A program made the position numbers and the translations under genes. From Dyella sp. A6 (GTDB lineage Bacteria > Pseudomonadota > Gammaproteobacteria > Xanthomonadales > Rhodanobacteraceae), in the NCBI RefSeq assembly GCF_036320485.1, contig NZ_CP132911.1, positions 992,001 through 1,056,000 of the forward strand: a stretch of DNA of 64,000 nt. Direction: 5' to 3'. How positions within the stretch are numbered: the stretch's first letter is position 1; every line of letters begins with the position of its first letter. Of this stretch, positions 1 to 10,200 are shown in pieces. The notes under the pieces are model-generated. The model saw only the letters and a list, made by a program, of their open reading frames with translations. It was not told the DNA's origin and made no database searches.

Positions 1-202
1 TGGAGCGGATCAGCGCGCGGTCCTCGTCGGTGACATGCAGGCTGTCCTTGCGCAGGATCGGGATCACGTCGAACTGGAATGCCACGCCGAGCTGGCCGAG
101 GATTTCGCCGATCTGCGGCGCGCCGATCTTGTAGTCCGACTTGTCGTCGAAGTAGATCTTGTCGATGGTGCCGCCGGTGGTGACGATGGACAGGTGCTGC
201 AT
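1..202 (-). CDS. L-asparaginase family protein (N-terminal part, runs off window)
   Basis: The first 67 codons are visible and the rest lies outside the window. The protein begins MQHLSIVTTGGTIDK. The TTGGTID motif at residues 8-14 carries the catalytic threonine of the asparaginase/glutaminase fold, which hydrolyses L-asparagine to aspartate and ammonia. A second family-like stretch, KIGAPQIGEIL, follows. There is no signal peptide, which suggests a cytoplasmic enzyme, but the fragment is too short to assign type I or type II. I chose the ATG at 202 because the conserved beta-strand starts four residues later. Upstream on the same strand, across a 93-base gap, is the acyl-CoA dehydrogenase. 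A related Glu-tRNA(Gln) amidotransferase-type asparaginase cannot be excluded. Confidence 0.8.
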   Translation of the reverse strand, partial: MQHLSIVTTGGTIDKIYFDDKSDYKIGAPQIGEILGQLGVAFQFDVIPILRKDSLHVTDEDRALIRS

Positions 203-295
203 GGCTGGGGATCGCGTTGAAGGGGAAAGCGTGCATTCTAGCCCGCCATGCCGGCAGACCCCAGCGATGGCTGGCCGGGGCGCTGCATGACCGGC

Positions 296-1936
296 TCAGT
301 CCAGCAGCAGGCGGGTGTCGCCGGCATCCGGCAGCACCAGCCGGTCCAGTCCCAGGCCGACGAAACGGCGCAGGGCACTGGCAGGACGCCGGTCGCCACG
401 GGCGCTGGCCCAGGTCGCCTGTCGCGCCAGCAGCGCTGCCGCGGCGCAACGTGCCAGGGTGAAAGCCAGACCGCGGGCGCCGGCCTCCAGTGTCTCGCGG
501 GTACCGCTGTTGTGGTCTAGCCAGCGTGCGGCGGCCTCCAGGGTCTGGTGGATCACGCTGGCCGCGTGCATGTCGTCGCTGTCCTTCAGCCAGCCCGTCA
601 CCGCGGTGCGCAGGGCATCCGGGCCGTCGCCGGCCAGCGCGCGCAGGGTGTCCAGCGACAGTACATTGGTGGTGCCCTCCCAGATCGCATAGACCTGCGC
701 GTCGCGCAACAGCTGGGGCAGGCCGGTGTCCTCGATGTAGCCGGCACCGCCGAAGCATTCCAGCGCCTCGGAACAGGTGGCCACGGCCAGCTTGCCGGTC
801 CACAGCTTGGCCAGTGGCGTAAGCAGGCGCAGCAGGGCGGCCTCGTGCACGGCTGCGGCGCCGTGTTCGACCCGGCCGAGCAAGTGCGCGACCTCGAACG
901 ACAGTGCGAACGCCGCCTCGAAGCTGGCCTGCATGTCGGCCAGCGTGCGCGCATGCAGCGGGTGGTCGATCAGCGTGTGTCCGAACGCCTGTCGACGCGT
1001 CGCATAGTCGCGCGCAAGCCTGATCGCGCGAGCCATGCTGGCCACGGCGCAGACGGCGTTCCAGCTACGCGTCACGTTGAGCATCGGTGCCACCTGCCGC
1101 ACGCCGTGCGCCAGTTCGCCGAGCGGCCAGGCGGGCAGGCCTTCGAGATGGATTTCGGCGGTGGGCAGCTCGTGCGTGCCGAGCTTGTCCTTGAGGCGGT
1201 CGATGACCAGTTCCGGCTTGCGCTGGGTATCGTCCATGGTCTCGACATAGAACAGCGCCAGTGCGCCCGCGCCGTTGCCCGCGCCCTCGGGTCGGGCCAG
1301 TGCAAGCGCGGCCTCGCCGACCACGGCGGAGCTGAACCATTTGCGGCCGTACAGGCGCCACTGGCCTTCGGGGTCCTGCCGCGCGACGGTTTCGGTGTTG
1401 CCGACGTCGGAGCCGCCGGCAGTCTCGGTCATCCATTGTCCGCTCAGCCAGAACGTGGCCGGATCGCGGCTCAGGAAGTGCGGCAGGGCGCGCTCGATCA
1501 ATGCACGGTTGCCGGAGGCTTTCAGCGCGGTCGCGGCACCGTCGGTCATCGCCAGCGGGCAGGTATAGAACTCGCTGGCGACGTGATAGAGATAGACGCG
1601 GGCGAAGGCTTCCAGCCGCCCGTATTCGTGATCTTCATGGCCGGCGGCAAGCACCGCATGTCCGGTGGTGATCACCGGGCCTTCCTGCCAGGCGGTGGTC
1701 AGTTCGACCCGGTCGACGCGACGGCCCCAGGCATCCCAGCGGGTCAGCACCGGCTTGCGGCGGGTGGTCGAGCAGGCCCGCTGCCAGGCCATCACGGCGT
1801 AGTCGCCGAGTACATCCAGGTCGGCATCCAGCGCGGCCCTGCGCCCGGCCGGCAACACGCGGTCGAGCAGGGCCTGCAGCAGCCGGTCGCTGCGGTACGG
1901 GTGCGACAGCTGCGGCGCGGCTTGCAGGAATTCCAT
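296..1936 (-). CDS. Acyl-CoA dehydrogenase family protein, AidB-like
   Basis: This 546-residue flavoprotein belongs to the acyl-CoA dehydrogenase superfamily, which oxidises acyl-CoA thioesters to enoyl-CoA with FAD. The flavin-proximal motif WMTETAGGSDVGNTET lies near residue 170. The C-terminal signature GGAGYIEDTGLPQLLRDAQV is followed by IWEGTTNVLSLD, which resembles the IWEGSGN region of AidB more than the shorter fatty-acid enzymes. Its length also fits AidB-like proteins (about 540 residues). An AGGAG ribosome site lies about 5 bases before the ATG at 1936. AidB of E. coli is linked to the alkylation response, but whether this protein binds DNA or only degrades acyl-CoAs cannot be told from sequence. 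No beta-oxidation genes are adjacent. Confidence 0.88.
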   Translation of the reverse strand: MEFLQAAPQLSHPYRSDRLLQALLDRVLPAGRRAALDADLDVLGDYAVMAWQRACSTTRRKPVLTRWDAWGRRVDRVELTTAWQEGPVITTGHAVLAAGHEDHEYGRLEAFARVYLYHVASEFYTCPLAMTDGAATALKASGNRALIERALPHFLSRDPATFWLSGQWMTETAGGSDVGNTETVARQDPEGQWRLYGRKWFSSAVVGEAALALARPEGAGNGAGALALFYVETMDDTQRKPELVIDRLKDKLGTHELPTAEIHLEGLPAWPLGELAHGVRQVAPMLNVTRSWNAVCAVASMARAIRLARDYATRRQAFGHTLIDHPLHARTLADMQASFEAAFALSFEVAHLLGRVEHGAAAVHEAALLRLLTPLAKLWTGKLAVATCSEALECFGGAGYIEDTGLPQLLRDAQVYAIWEGTTNVLSLDTLRALAGDGPDALRTAVTGWLKDSDDMHAASVIHQTLEAAARWLDHNSGTRETLEAGARGLAFTLARCAAAALLARQATWASARGDRRPASALRRFVGLGLDRLVLPDAGDTRLLLD

Positions 1937-2011
1937 CGGTGGCTCCTGACGAACGGTGCCGCAGTATAGGCACGCCGGAGTTGTGCCTGGCGTGAAGCGT
2001 CAAGGCCGCGC

Positions 2012-2479
2012 TCAGTCGGGTTCGATGGCGTCGAAATCCACCAGGTCGCCGTGTTCGTCATGCATGTACAGGCGCTTGCGCCGGTGCGGGTAATCGCAGA
2101 TGTCCTGTGCCAGATGCTGTCCGGCGACCAGCAACACCAGCGGCGCATCGCCAGTATTGGTCAGCACGTGCGCGACACCGTCGCGGGCAAAGCCCAGGAA
2201 GTCGCCGGCCGCCACCGCATGAGTGACCTCGTCGATCAGCGCCGTACCCTGTCCCTGCAGTACGTAGACGAATTCTTCCTCGTACAGGTGGCGATGGTAT
2301 TCGCTGGAGTCGCGACCGGGCGGGATTTCGATCAGGTGCACGCCGAGCTGGCTGAGTCCGGTGGCGCTGCCCAGCGACTTGCGCAGGCGCAATGCGTTCG
2401 GGTTCAGCGGATGGGGCCGGGCGACGGCCTTCATGGCGGCGATGTCGGCAGCCTTCAGCAGTGCGGTTGGGCGGGACAT
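2012..2479 (-). CDS. Cupin-domain protein
   Basis: This is a small cytoplasmic protein of 155 residues with a single cupin beta-barrel. The metal-site motif runs HRHLYEEEFVYVLQG and the second cupin motif GDFLGFARDGVAHVLTN includes the later histidine. Such folds bind a divalent metal and serve as sugar isomerases, dioxygenases or sensors. The sequence does not say which. I chose the ATG at 2479 because a strong GGAGG lies 4 bases before it; an in-frame ATG at 2500 has no better site. It stands between the acyl-CoA dehydrogenase and the DUF2069/wrbA pair, all on the minus strand. Substrate unknown. Confidence 0.82.
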   Translation of the reverse strand: MSRPTALLKAADIAAMKAVARPHPLNPNALRLRKSLGSATGLSQLGVHLIEIPPGRDSSEYHRHLYEEEFVYVLQGQGTALIDEVTHAVAAGDFLGFARDGVAHVLTNTGDAPLVLLVAGQHLAQDICDYPHRRKRLYMHDEHGDLVDFDAIEPD

Positions 2480-2515
2480 GCGGCCTCCGGGCTCGATCAA
2501 CGGCGATGGGGCATT

Positions 2516-3486
<971 letters not shown>

Positions 3487-3528
3487 CTAGTGTACCGGTC
3501 GACATCCGCGATGGTGCCGACCCGAACC

Positions 3529-4800
3529 ATGTCCCAGCGTTTCAACCGCGATCGTGTCCAGAGCCTTGGCCGCTACCTGTGGCGCCGGTTTCTGGACGAC
3601 AAATGCTTCGAGACGGCGGGTGCGCTGTCCTACACCACGCTGGTGTCGCTGGTGCCGTTGATGGTGGCTGGCCTGGCGATGTTCTCGGTATTTCCGGTAT
3701 TTGCCGGCGCGCGCGACACCTTGCTGAATTACGTCTTCAAGAACTTCGTGCCAGCGGCTGGCGAGCATGTGCAGACCGCGCTGCAGGCATTCGCCAGCAA
3801 TGCCAGCCAGCTCACCGGCATCAGCATCCTGCTGATGCTGTTCAGCGCGATCTCGATGATGGTGAGCATCGAGGACCGGCTCAACCGGATCTGGCGGGTC
3901 AGTTGCCCGCGCCGCTGGGGCTCGCGGCTGCTGTTGTACTGGGCAGCGCTGACGCTGGGCCCGATCCTGGTGGTGGGTGGGCTGGTGGCCAGTTCGTACG
4001 TGACCGCGCTGCCGCTGTTGCACGAGACCGTCAGCCAGCTCGGCATCGGCGGCATGGTGTTGCGCATACTGCCGTTCGCGGCGACCTTCGTGACGCTGTG
4101 GCTGCTGTACGCGGTCGTGCCGAACCGGCGCGTGCCGTATCGTGAAGCGTCGATCGGCGCGTTGCTCGGCGCGATACTTTTCGAAGTCGCACGCTGGGGC
4201 TTCCGGCTGTTCGTGCAGAGCGGGCATACCTACCAGCAGATCTACGGCAAGGCACTGGCGGTGCTGCCGATCTTCCTGCTGTGGATCTACCTGTCCTGGG
4301 TCATCGTGATCCTGGGCGCGTCGATCGCGGCGTCGATCGCCTCGTTCGAATACCGCCCGGCGGCGAAGGCACTGCCGCGGGATGCCGAATTCCTGGGGCT
4401 GCTCACCGTGCTGTGGCATTTCGTGGCGGCACAGCGGGCGGGGCGCAGCACCGATCCGGCGCAAGTGCAGCTGATCGAGCCGGGCCTGCACGGTACGAAC
4501 GTGGTGGCCTGTTTCGACGTGCTGCAGCGGGCCGGGCTGATCCAGCGCAGCGAGTCCGGCGGCTGGCTGCTGTCGCGCAGTCTGGATGGCGTGGACCTGC
4601 TGCATGTCTACAACTACTGCGACTATCGGTTGCCGCTGGAGCCGGCCAAGGAGGCGGCTGCCCTCGAGCTCGATCTGCCGGCTCCGTTGCTGGCGCTGCT
4701 GGAAGAGCTGGCCCAGACGCTGCGTGAAACGCTGGGCGCGCGGCTGGATCAGGCCTATCCTGCCGGCTGTTCACCGCATTCCGTCGAGGAGTCTGTCTGA
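3529..4800 (+). CDS. yihY: YihY/UPF0761 family inner-membrane protein with C-terminal extension
   Basis: This is a 423-residue protein. Residues about 1-290 contain six predicted membrane helices and the family signature FLDDKCFETAGALSYTTL near the N-terminus. The last 130 residues are soluble and end in a helical, acidic tail. The family was once annotated as ribonuclease BN, but that activity belongs to a different protein; the true role of YihY proteins is unknown. The length matches the long form I recall from Xanthomonas, not the 290-residue E. coli protein. I picked the ATG at 3529 (MSQRFNRDRV) by homology. In-frame ATGs at 3511 and 3475 are alternatives, and 3475 has a weak AGGA upstream. 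Its stop shares one base with the next start (TGATG). Confidence 0.85.
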   Translation: MSQRFNRDRVQSLGRYLWRRFLDDKCFETAGALSYTTLVSLVPLMVAGLAMFSVFPVFAGARDTLLNYVFKNFVPAAGEHVQTALQAFASNASQLTGISILLMLFSAISMMVSIEDRLNRIWRVSCPRRWGSRLLLYWAALTLGPILVVGGLVASSYVTALPLLHETVSQLGIGGMVLRILPFAATFVTLWLLYAVVPNRRVPYREASIGALLGAILFEVARWGFRLFVQSGHTYQQIYGKALAVLPIFLLWIYLSWVIVILGASIAASIASFEYRPAAKALPRDAEFLGLLTVLWHFVAAQRAGRSTDPAQVQLIEPGLHGTNVVACFDVLQRAGLIQRSESGGWLLSRSLDGVDLLHVYNYCDYRLPLEPAKEAAALELDLPAPLLALLEELAQTLRETLGARLDQAYPAGCSPHSVEESV

Positions 4801-5276
4801 TGAAGTGGTACAAAGCATCGGCCCTGGCCGTATTCGCGTTCTTCGCCGCGGCACCGTCGTTCGCGGCCATGCCGCTGCATCCCTCGCTGAAGGTGACCAC
4901 GCTGAAGGGCGCCAACTGGAGTCTTGCCGCGCAGCGCGGGCACTGGGTGATCGTGAATTTCTGGGCGACCTGGTGCGTACCATGCATCAAGGAGATGCCT
5001 GATATTTCGTCGTTCGTGACCTCGCACCCGGCGGTGCGCGCCATCGGCCTGGCCTATGACGACAGCCCGCTGGCCAAGATCCGCACCTTCGTCGCCAAGC
5101 ACCCGGTCAGCTATCCGGTGGCGCAGGTGACGCTGGACAAGTCGCCGAAGGATTTCGACCCACCGCTCGGCCTGCCGACCACTTACCTGATCGCACCGGA
5201 TGGCACCGTGGCCAAGCGCTTCATCGGCCCGGTCGACGGCCACATCCTGGAAGCGGCGATCAAAGCCTCCAGATGA
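4800..5276 (+). CDS. TlpA-like periplasmic thiol:disulfide oxidoreductase
   Basis: This 158-residue exported thioredoxin-fold protein has a cleavable signal peptide (residues about 1-22, ending PSFA-A). The redox site FWATWCVPCIKEMP places the cysteines at residues 59 and 62. The cis-proline loop GLPTTYLI and the C-terminal strand complete the TlpA/ResA-like fold. Such proteins reduce disulfides in periplasmic targets, for instance during cytochrome c maturation. No cytochrome genes are adjacent here, so the partner is unknown. The start overlaps the yihY stop by one base, with GAGGAG 8 bases upstream, and the stop overlaps acyP (ATGA). The three genes form a tight operon. Confidence 0.88.
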   Translation: MKWYKASALAVFAFFAAAPSFAAMPLHPSLKVTTLKGANWSLAAQRGHWVIVNFWATWCVPCIKEMPDISSFVTSHPAVRAIGLAYDDSPLAKIRTFVAKHPVSYPVAQVTLDKSPKDFDPPLGLPTTYLIAPDGTVAKRFIGPVDGHILEAAIKASR

Positions 5277-5542
5277 CCCAGGCTGCGCGCTTCTTCGTCA
5301 GTGGCCGGGTGCAGGGCGTGTTCTATCGCGCGAGTACGTGCGAACAGGCGCGCGCACTGAGTCTGACCGGCTACGCGCGCAATCTTGCCGACGGTCGGGT
5401 GGAAGTGCTGGCGAGCGGCGAAGCGGCAGCGCTCGATGCACTGGAGCACTGGCTGTGGCAGGGACCGCCGGCCGCGACGGTGACGGCAGTTGCGCGTGAG
5501 CCGGCTGAAGCGCCACAGGCTCTCGGTTTCCGCACGTTCTGA
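5273..5542 (+). CDS. acyP: Acylphosphatase
   Basis: This is a complete 89-residue acylphosphatase, which hydrolyses the carboxyl-phosphate bond of acyl phosphates such as acetyl phosphate or 1,3-bisphosphoglycerate. The catalytic arginine is R19 in SGRVQGVFYRA and the catalytic asparagine is N37 in GYARNLADGRVEV. Both are in the expected places and the length is the family norm. The ATG overlaps the preceding stop by four bases, so it is translationally coupled to the TlpA-like gene. It ends 10 bases from the convergent glycosyltransferase gene. Confidence 0.93.
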   Translation: MTQAARFFVSGRVQGVFYRASTCEQARALSLTGYARNLADGRVEVLASGEAAALDALEHWLWQGPPAATVTAVAREPAEAPQALGFRTF

Positions 5543-5552
5543 CCGGGTGGCC

Positions 5553-7685
5553 TCAGAAGTCGTGGTCGGCCGGCGGACGTCCGATACGGTAACGGGCGCT
5601 CATCCACCGCACGGCACGCTGGAAGTCCGCTGCGAAGCCCTGCATGTCGAACAGCGGGCTGGCCTTGCGCTGTTGTGACAGGTAGTGCCGCAAGGCGGTC
5701 CGCGCCAGCCGGTTGTTGCCCAGCTGCACGGCGGTGGCGATGAAGCTTTCCTCGTCGTCGGTGATCAGCTCGGGCAGTCCCAGGTGCTGCAGCAGGCTGG
5801 CCGCCACGCGGCCGGCAAAGGTGTCGCCGCGCAGGGTGAGCACCGGGCAACCGGTCCACAGTGCGTCCGACGCGGTGGTGTGCGCGTTGTAGGGCAGGGT
5901 GTCGAGAAATAGATCCACGTGGGCGTAGTGCGCCAGGTAGTCGGCATGCGGCAGGCGGGGCAGGAACACCAGCCGCGCGGGGTCCATGTCTAGTGCTGCG
6001 GCTGCCTTGCGCAAGCGCTCCACACTGCCGTCCGGCCCCTGCATGAGCCATAGCACGCTGTCCGGCACCTGCTGCAGGATCAGCATGAAGCGGGCAAACG
6101 CGGCGGGATTGAGCTTGTAGCTGTTGTTGAAGCAGGCGAATACGGTATGGCTTTCGGGCAGGCCACAGGCGACGCGTGGAGGTGCTTCGGGTAGCGGGCG
6201 GGTCGGGTCGTTCGGCTGGAAGCAGCGCGGCAGGCGGACCAGCTTCTCGCTGATGTGCTGGCGCATAGTGTCGGGTACGACGACGCTGTCGGCCAGCAGG
6301 TAGTCCATCCATGGCGCGCCCGACGTACCCGGGTAGGCTAGCCAGTTGACCTGCACGGCAGCTGGGCGCAGCGACAGCAGCTCGGCGTTGTCGTGTCCGC
6401 AGTAGCCGTTGAGGTCGAACAACACTTCGATCCGCGCGTCGTTGATGCGGCGAGCGGCCTGCATCGCGGTCAGTCCGCTGATGTCGTGCAGGGTGGCCGC
6501 CGCCGCGAGGCGTTGGCGGATCGGGCCGCCGTCGTCGGCGGTGGTGGCGAACAGGTGGACATCCAGGCCGTTGCCGGCAAGCGCCTCGACCAGCGCGATC
6601 AGCAGCAGCCCGGTGGCATGTTCGCCAAAGCCGTCGGCGACGAAGCCGGTGCGGATCGCCGTGCCGACTTCGGGCGCGGGATAACCCAGGCCGAGCTGCT
6701 GGCGACGCCGCGCGTTGCTCCGCTCGACGTGCGCGGCATGGGTCGTTGCACAGAGGGCTTGCGTGGCGGCATTGCCGTCCTCCGCCAGAAAGGCGAATGG
6801 GCCGATGCCTGCGCGTCGGTCACTGACCGCCTTGTGCACCTGTGCGGCCAGGCGGTCGATGTCATGCCAGTCGCAGCAGCGCCGGTGCGCGAACAACAGC
6901 TGGCTCAAGGCCGGGGTGAGGTTCGGGGCGGCCTTGAGTGCGCGTCGCCACGCGGCCATGGCACTCGGCAGGTCGCCGGATTCGTCCAGCATCAGGCCGG
7001 CTTCGTAGGGATACTCCGGATTGCCCGGTGCCAGGCGTTCGGCCTGCAGCCAGGCATCGGCGGCCGCGCGTGGTCTGCGCTGGGCGCGCAGGGCATGCGC
7101 AAGCAAGGCATGGGCCGGGGGCATGCGGGGATGCAACTGCAGCGCCTCGCGCGCATGTTTCTCAGCTTGTGTGTAGTGGCCGAGTTCAAGCTCGGCGGCC
7201 GCCAGATTGACGCGCAGGCCGGGATGTTCGGGGGCGCCGTGGGTGGCCATCGCAAAAGCCTCGCGGGCCTGTTCGAAGCGGACGGCAAACATTAATGCGG
7301 TGCCCAGGCCATGCAGTACTGCGGGGTGACCGGGATGGTTGCGCAGCGTGGCACGCAAACGTTCGATCGCCGCATCGGGCTGGCCCTGCTGGACGGACAG
7401 CGAGGCGAGGTTGCACTGGATCTCGACGCTCTGTGGCGCCAGTTCGGCGGCACGGTTCAGTGCCATGCGTGCTTCGTCGATGCGTTGGCAATGGGTCAGC
7501 GCGATCGCGTGCAGCCGGATCAGTTCGTGCGCCACCGGGAATTGTCGCCGTGCCAGCGAGGCGAAGCGTTCCGCGCCGGCATGGTCACCCGCCTCCAGCA
7601 ACGTGACCATCCGCTGCAGGGCCTGGTTGATGTCGGTGGGGGCGGCGATGCTCATGGGCGAGTGTTCGTCGGAGGTCGCCGGCAT
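5553..7685 (-). CDS. TPR O-GlcNAc-transferase-like glycosyltransferase (GT41 family)
   Basis: The 710-residue protein joins an N-terminal tetratricopeptide superhelix (about residues 15-260) to a GT41 (SPINDLY/OGT) catalytic half. Catalytic features are visible: H356 in GFGEHATGL, the NWLAYPGTSGAPWMDYLLAD segment near 447-466, K524 in FNNSYKLNP that would contact the nucleotide-sugar phosphate, and DTLPYNAHTTASD at 595-607. The family moves a sugar, typically GlcNAc, from a UDP-sugar to Ser/Thr of target proteins; bacterial members also glycosylate flagellin or adhesins. No target gene is adjacent. The start ATG shares one base with the prfA stop (TGATG), implying co-expression. An internal ATG (codon 11) is an alternative start. 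Substrate and acceptor are unknown. Confidence 0.88.
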   Translation of the reverse strand: MPATSDEHSPMSIAAPTDINQALQRMVTLLEAGDHAGAERFASLARRQFPVAHELIRLHAIALTHCQRIDEARMALNRAAELAPQSVEIQCNLASLSVQQGQPDAAIERLRATLRNHPGHPAVLHGLGTALMFAVRFEQAREAFAMATHGAPEHPGLRVNLAAAELELGHYTQAEKHAREALQLHPRMPPAHALLAHALRAQRRPRAAADAWLQAERLAPGNPEYPYEAGLMLDESGDLPSAMAAWRRALKAAPNLTPALSQLLFAHRRCCDWHDIDRLAAQVHKAVSDRRAGIGPFAFLAEDGNAATQALCATTHAAHVERSNARRRQQLGLGYPAPEVGTAIRTGFVADGFGEHATGLLLIALVEALAGNGLDVHLFATTADDGGPIRQRLAAAATLHDISGLTAMQAARRINDARIEVLFDLNGYCGHDNAELLSLRPAAVQVNWLAYPGTSGAPWMDYLLADSVVVPDTMRQHISEKLVRLPRCFQPNDPTRPLPEAPPRVACGLPESHTVFACFNNSYKLNPAAFARFMLILQQVPDSVLWLMQGPDGSVERLRKAAAALDMDPARLVFLPRLPHADYLAHYAHVDLFLDTLPYNAHTTASDALWTGCPVLTLRGDTFAGRVAASLLQHLGLPELITDDEESFIATAVQLGNNRLARTALRHYLSQQRKASPLFDMQGFAADFQRAVRWMSARYRIGRPPADHDF

Positions 7686-8764
7686 CAGCTGCCGGCCAGC
7701 GATTTCAGCTCGTCAGCCTGGTGTTCCCGCACCAGGGCGTTGATCAGTTCGTCCAGGTCGCCTTCCATGATTTCCGGCAAGCGGTGCAGGTTCAACCCCA
7801 CCCGATGGTCGGTCACGAGGTTATCCTTGTAGCGGTAGGTGCGGATACGCTGGCTGCGGTCGCCCGAGCCTACCTGAAGTCGACGCTCCTGTGCCTGCGC
7901 GGCGGCCTGTTTTGACTGCGCCTCGTCGAGCAGGCGGGCCTTCAGCAGGCTCATCGCGCGGGCGCGGTTCTTGTGCTGGCTGCGTTCGTCCTGGCACTCC
8001 ACCACGGTGCCACTGGGCAGGTGGGTGATGCGGATGGCGGAGTCGGTCTTGTTGACGTGCTGGCCGCCGGCGCCGGAGGCGCGGAAGGTGTCGATCTTGA
8101 GGTCGGCCGGGTTGATCTCGATGTCGTCGATCTCGTCCAATTCCGGCAGCACTGCTACCGTGGCGGTGGACGTATGGATGCGGCCCTGCGACTCGGTGGC
8201 CGGCACGCGTTTGACGCAGTGCGCGCCGGACTCGAACTTCAGGCGCGAAAACGCGCCCTTGCCTTCGATGCGCGCCACGATCTCCTTGTAGCCGCCATGT
8301 TCGCCGGGGTTCTCGCTGAGGATCTCCACGTGCCAGTGCCGGCGCTCGGCATAGCGTGCGTACATGCGGAACAGGTCGCCGGCGAACAGCGCCGCTTCGT
8401 CGCCGCCGGTGCCGGCGCGCACTTCGAGGAACAGGTTGGCCTCGTCGCGCGGGTCGACCGGCAGCAGCAGGATCTGCATGCGCTCGTCCAGTGCTGCCAG
8501 CTGCGCCTGCAGCCGGGCCACGTCGTCGGCGGCCATCTCGCCAAGCTCGGGGTCGTCCAGCATGGCGCGGGCATCGGCCAGCTCCTGCTCCGCCAGGGCC
8601 TGCTCGCGCAAGGCGCCGGCGACGGGTTCCAGCTGGGCGTATTCGCGCGATAGCTCGCGGAAGCGGGTGTTGTCGGCCAGTACGTCGGGTTGGCCCAGCA
8701 GCAGGCCGACTTCTTCGTGGCGTTCGGCGAGGGTTTCGAGCTTGCGTCGGATGGAAGGCGTCAT
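7685..8764 (-). CDS. prfA: Peptide chain release factor 1
   Basis: The 359-residue class I release factor ends translation at UAA and UAG. The stop-codon recognition tripeptide PAT (188-190, in [10 protein letters not shown]) is typical of RF1. The catalytic GGQ is at 233-235 within [15 protein letters not shown]; its glutamine is the usual methylation site. The N-terminal helical domain and the full length are normal. It lies 76 bases downstream of hemA on the same strand, the hemA-prfA order common in gammaproteobacteria, but prmC (the RF methylase) does not follow. A TPR glycosyltransferase does instead. Confidence 0.97.
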   Translation of the reverse strand: MTPSIRRKLETLAERHEEVGLLLGQPDVLADNTRFRELSREYAQLEPVAGALREQALAEQELADARAMLDDPELGEMAADDVARLQAQLAALDERMQILLLPVDPRDEANLFLEVRAGTGGDEAALFAGDLFRMYARYAERRHWHVEILSENPGEHGGYKEIVARIEGKGAFSRLKFESGAHCVKRVPATESQGRIHTSTATVAVLPELDEIDDIEINPADLKIDTFRASGAGGQHVNKTDSAIRITHLPSGTVVECQDERSQHKNRARAMSLLKARLLDEAQSKQAAAQAQERRLQVGSGDRSQRIRTYRYKDNLVTDHRVGLNLHRLPEIMEGDLDELINALVREHQADELKSLAGS

Positions 8765-8840
8765 GGTCGGGGCGATGCGGGAAGGAGGCGGGGCGGCGGC
8801 TGGCCGCGACGGATCCGGTAGCGGCAGCCAGCCGCCCTCG

Positions 8841-10115
8841 CTATGCGTCCTTCGACTCGGCCTCGCTGTCCAGTCCGTACAGGCGTTCGGCCGCGTGCAG
8901 CAGGTCGAGGTCGCCGCCCAGTGCCGCTTCGCGCAGGCGGGCGCTGGGGTGATGCAGCAATTTGTTGGTGAGCGTGTTGGCGAGAAAGGCCAGGGCTTCG
9001 TCGGCCGGCTTGCCGCGAGCGATCATCGCCTGCGCCTTGGCCAGCACTTCATCACGGTAGCGTTCGGCATGCTGGCGCAGGTCCAGCGCAGGGTTTTTCA
9101 GGGTGAGCGCGCGGCGCCAGGCCATGTAGCGCTCCACCTGCAGGTCGATGATGGCATCGGCCTCGCGCGCCGCGGCCTCGCGCGAACGACGGTTCTCGTC
9201 GATCACCTGGCGCAGGTCGTCGATGCCATACAGGAACACGTCGTTCAGTTCGCCGACCGCAGGCTCGATATCGCGCGGTACCGCAATGTCGACCAGGAAC
9301 ATCGGGCGGCGGCGGCGCGCGGCCACGGCCTGCTCGACCATTGCCCGGGTCAGCACCGGCTGCCGCGAGGCGGTCGAGGCAATCACGATGTCGGCCTCGG
9401 CCAGGTGCTGCGGCAGGTCGTGCAGGGATATCGCGTAGCCGCCATGCCGGCTGGCCAATTCCTGCGCGTTCTCCAGCGTGCGGTTGGCCACGATCAGCCG
9501 GCGTACCTGTTTGTCGACCAGGTGGCGTGCGGCCAGCTCGATGGTGTCGCCGGCACCGATCAGCAGCACGCAGGCCTGCTCCAGTTCGGTGAAGACCTGT
9601 TCGGCCAGGCGCACCGCGGTGAACGCCACCGACACGGTATGCGCGCCGATGCGGGTGTCGGTACGCACACGTTTGGCGACCGCGAAGGTGTGCTGCAGCA
9701 ACCGGTCCATCGGTGCCTTCAGCGCGTGGGCGCTGCGCGCTGTCTGGTAAGCGCCCTTCACCTGACCGAGGATCTGCGGTTCGCCCAGCACCATCGAGTC
9801 CAGTCCGGTGGCGACGCGGAACATGTGGCGGACGGCGTCGTCCTCGCGGTGCTGGTAAAGGAACTCGTCCAGTTTGCCCGGGGTCAGATGGTGATGCCGG
9901 TTGAGCCAGTCGCCAGGAACCTGTTCCGCCCCATCCGCCACGCTGACGTACAGCTCGGTGCGGTTGCAGGTGGACAGGATCATCGCCTCTTCCACGCCCG
10001 GCTCGTGGGCCAGTTCGTCCAGCGCCTGGCTGGTATCGCCGCTGTCGAACGCCACCAGTTCGCGCAGGCCGACCGGCGCGGTAAGGTGGTTGAGCCCGAG
10101 GGCGATCAGCGGCAT
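8841..10115 (-). CDS. hemA: Glutamyl-tRNA reductase
   Basis: This 424-residue enzyme carries out the first committed step of tetrapyrrole synthesis by the C5 route, reducing glutamyl-tRNA(Glu) to glutamate-1-semialdehyde with NADPH. The nucleophilic cysteine is C50 in the signature [11 protein letters not shown]. An NADPH-binding glycine loop ([16 protein letters not shown]) and the C-terminal dimerisation helix are present. It heads the minus-strand hemA-prfA-glycosyltransferase group. The 85-base space to the divergent lipoprotein gene should contain both promoters. Confidence 0.97.
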   Translation of the reverse strand: MPLIALGLNHLTAPVGLRELVAFDSGDTSQALDELAHEPGVEEAMILSTCNRTELYVSVADGAEQVPGDWLNRHHHLTPGKLDEFLYQHREDDAVRHMFRVATGLDSMVLGEPQILGQVKGAYQTARSAHALKAPMDRLLQHTFAVAKRVRTDTRIGAHTVSVAFTAVRLAEQVFTELEQACVLLIGAGDTIELAARHLVDKQVRRLIVANRTLENAQELASRHGGYAISLHDLPQHLAEADIVIASTASRQPVLTRAMVEQAVAARRRRPMFLVDIAVPRDIEPAVGELNDVFLYGIDDLRQVIDENRRSREAAAREADAIIDLQVERYMAWRRALTLKNPALDLRQHAERYRDEVLAKAQAMIARGKPADEALAFLANTLTNKLLHHPSARLREAALGGDLDLLHAAERLYGLDSEAESKDA

Positions 10116-10200
10116 GGCGTGAGGGAATTCAAGGCGGCGGGCATCCGGCAGCGTAGACTTTATGATGGGGCCGACAAGGCCGAAACCGACGGATGGATGA

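Noticed and set aside
548..1969. A 473-codon plus-strand frame over the acyl-CoA dehydrogenase gene
   Set aside because: It is antisense to a gene with clear dehydrogenase motifs and lacks any recognisable feature.
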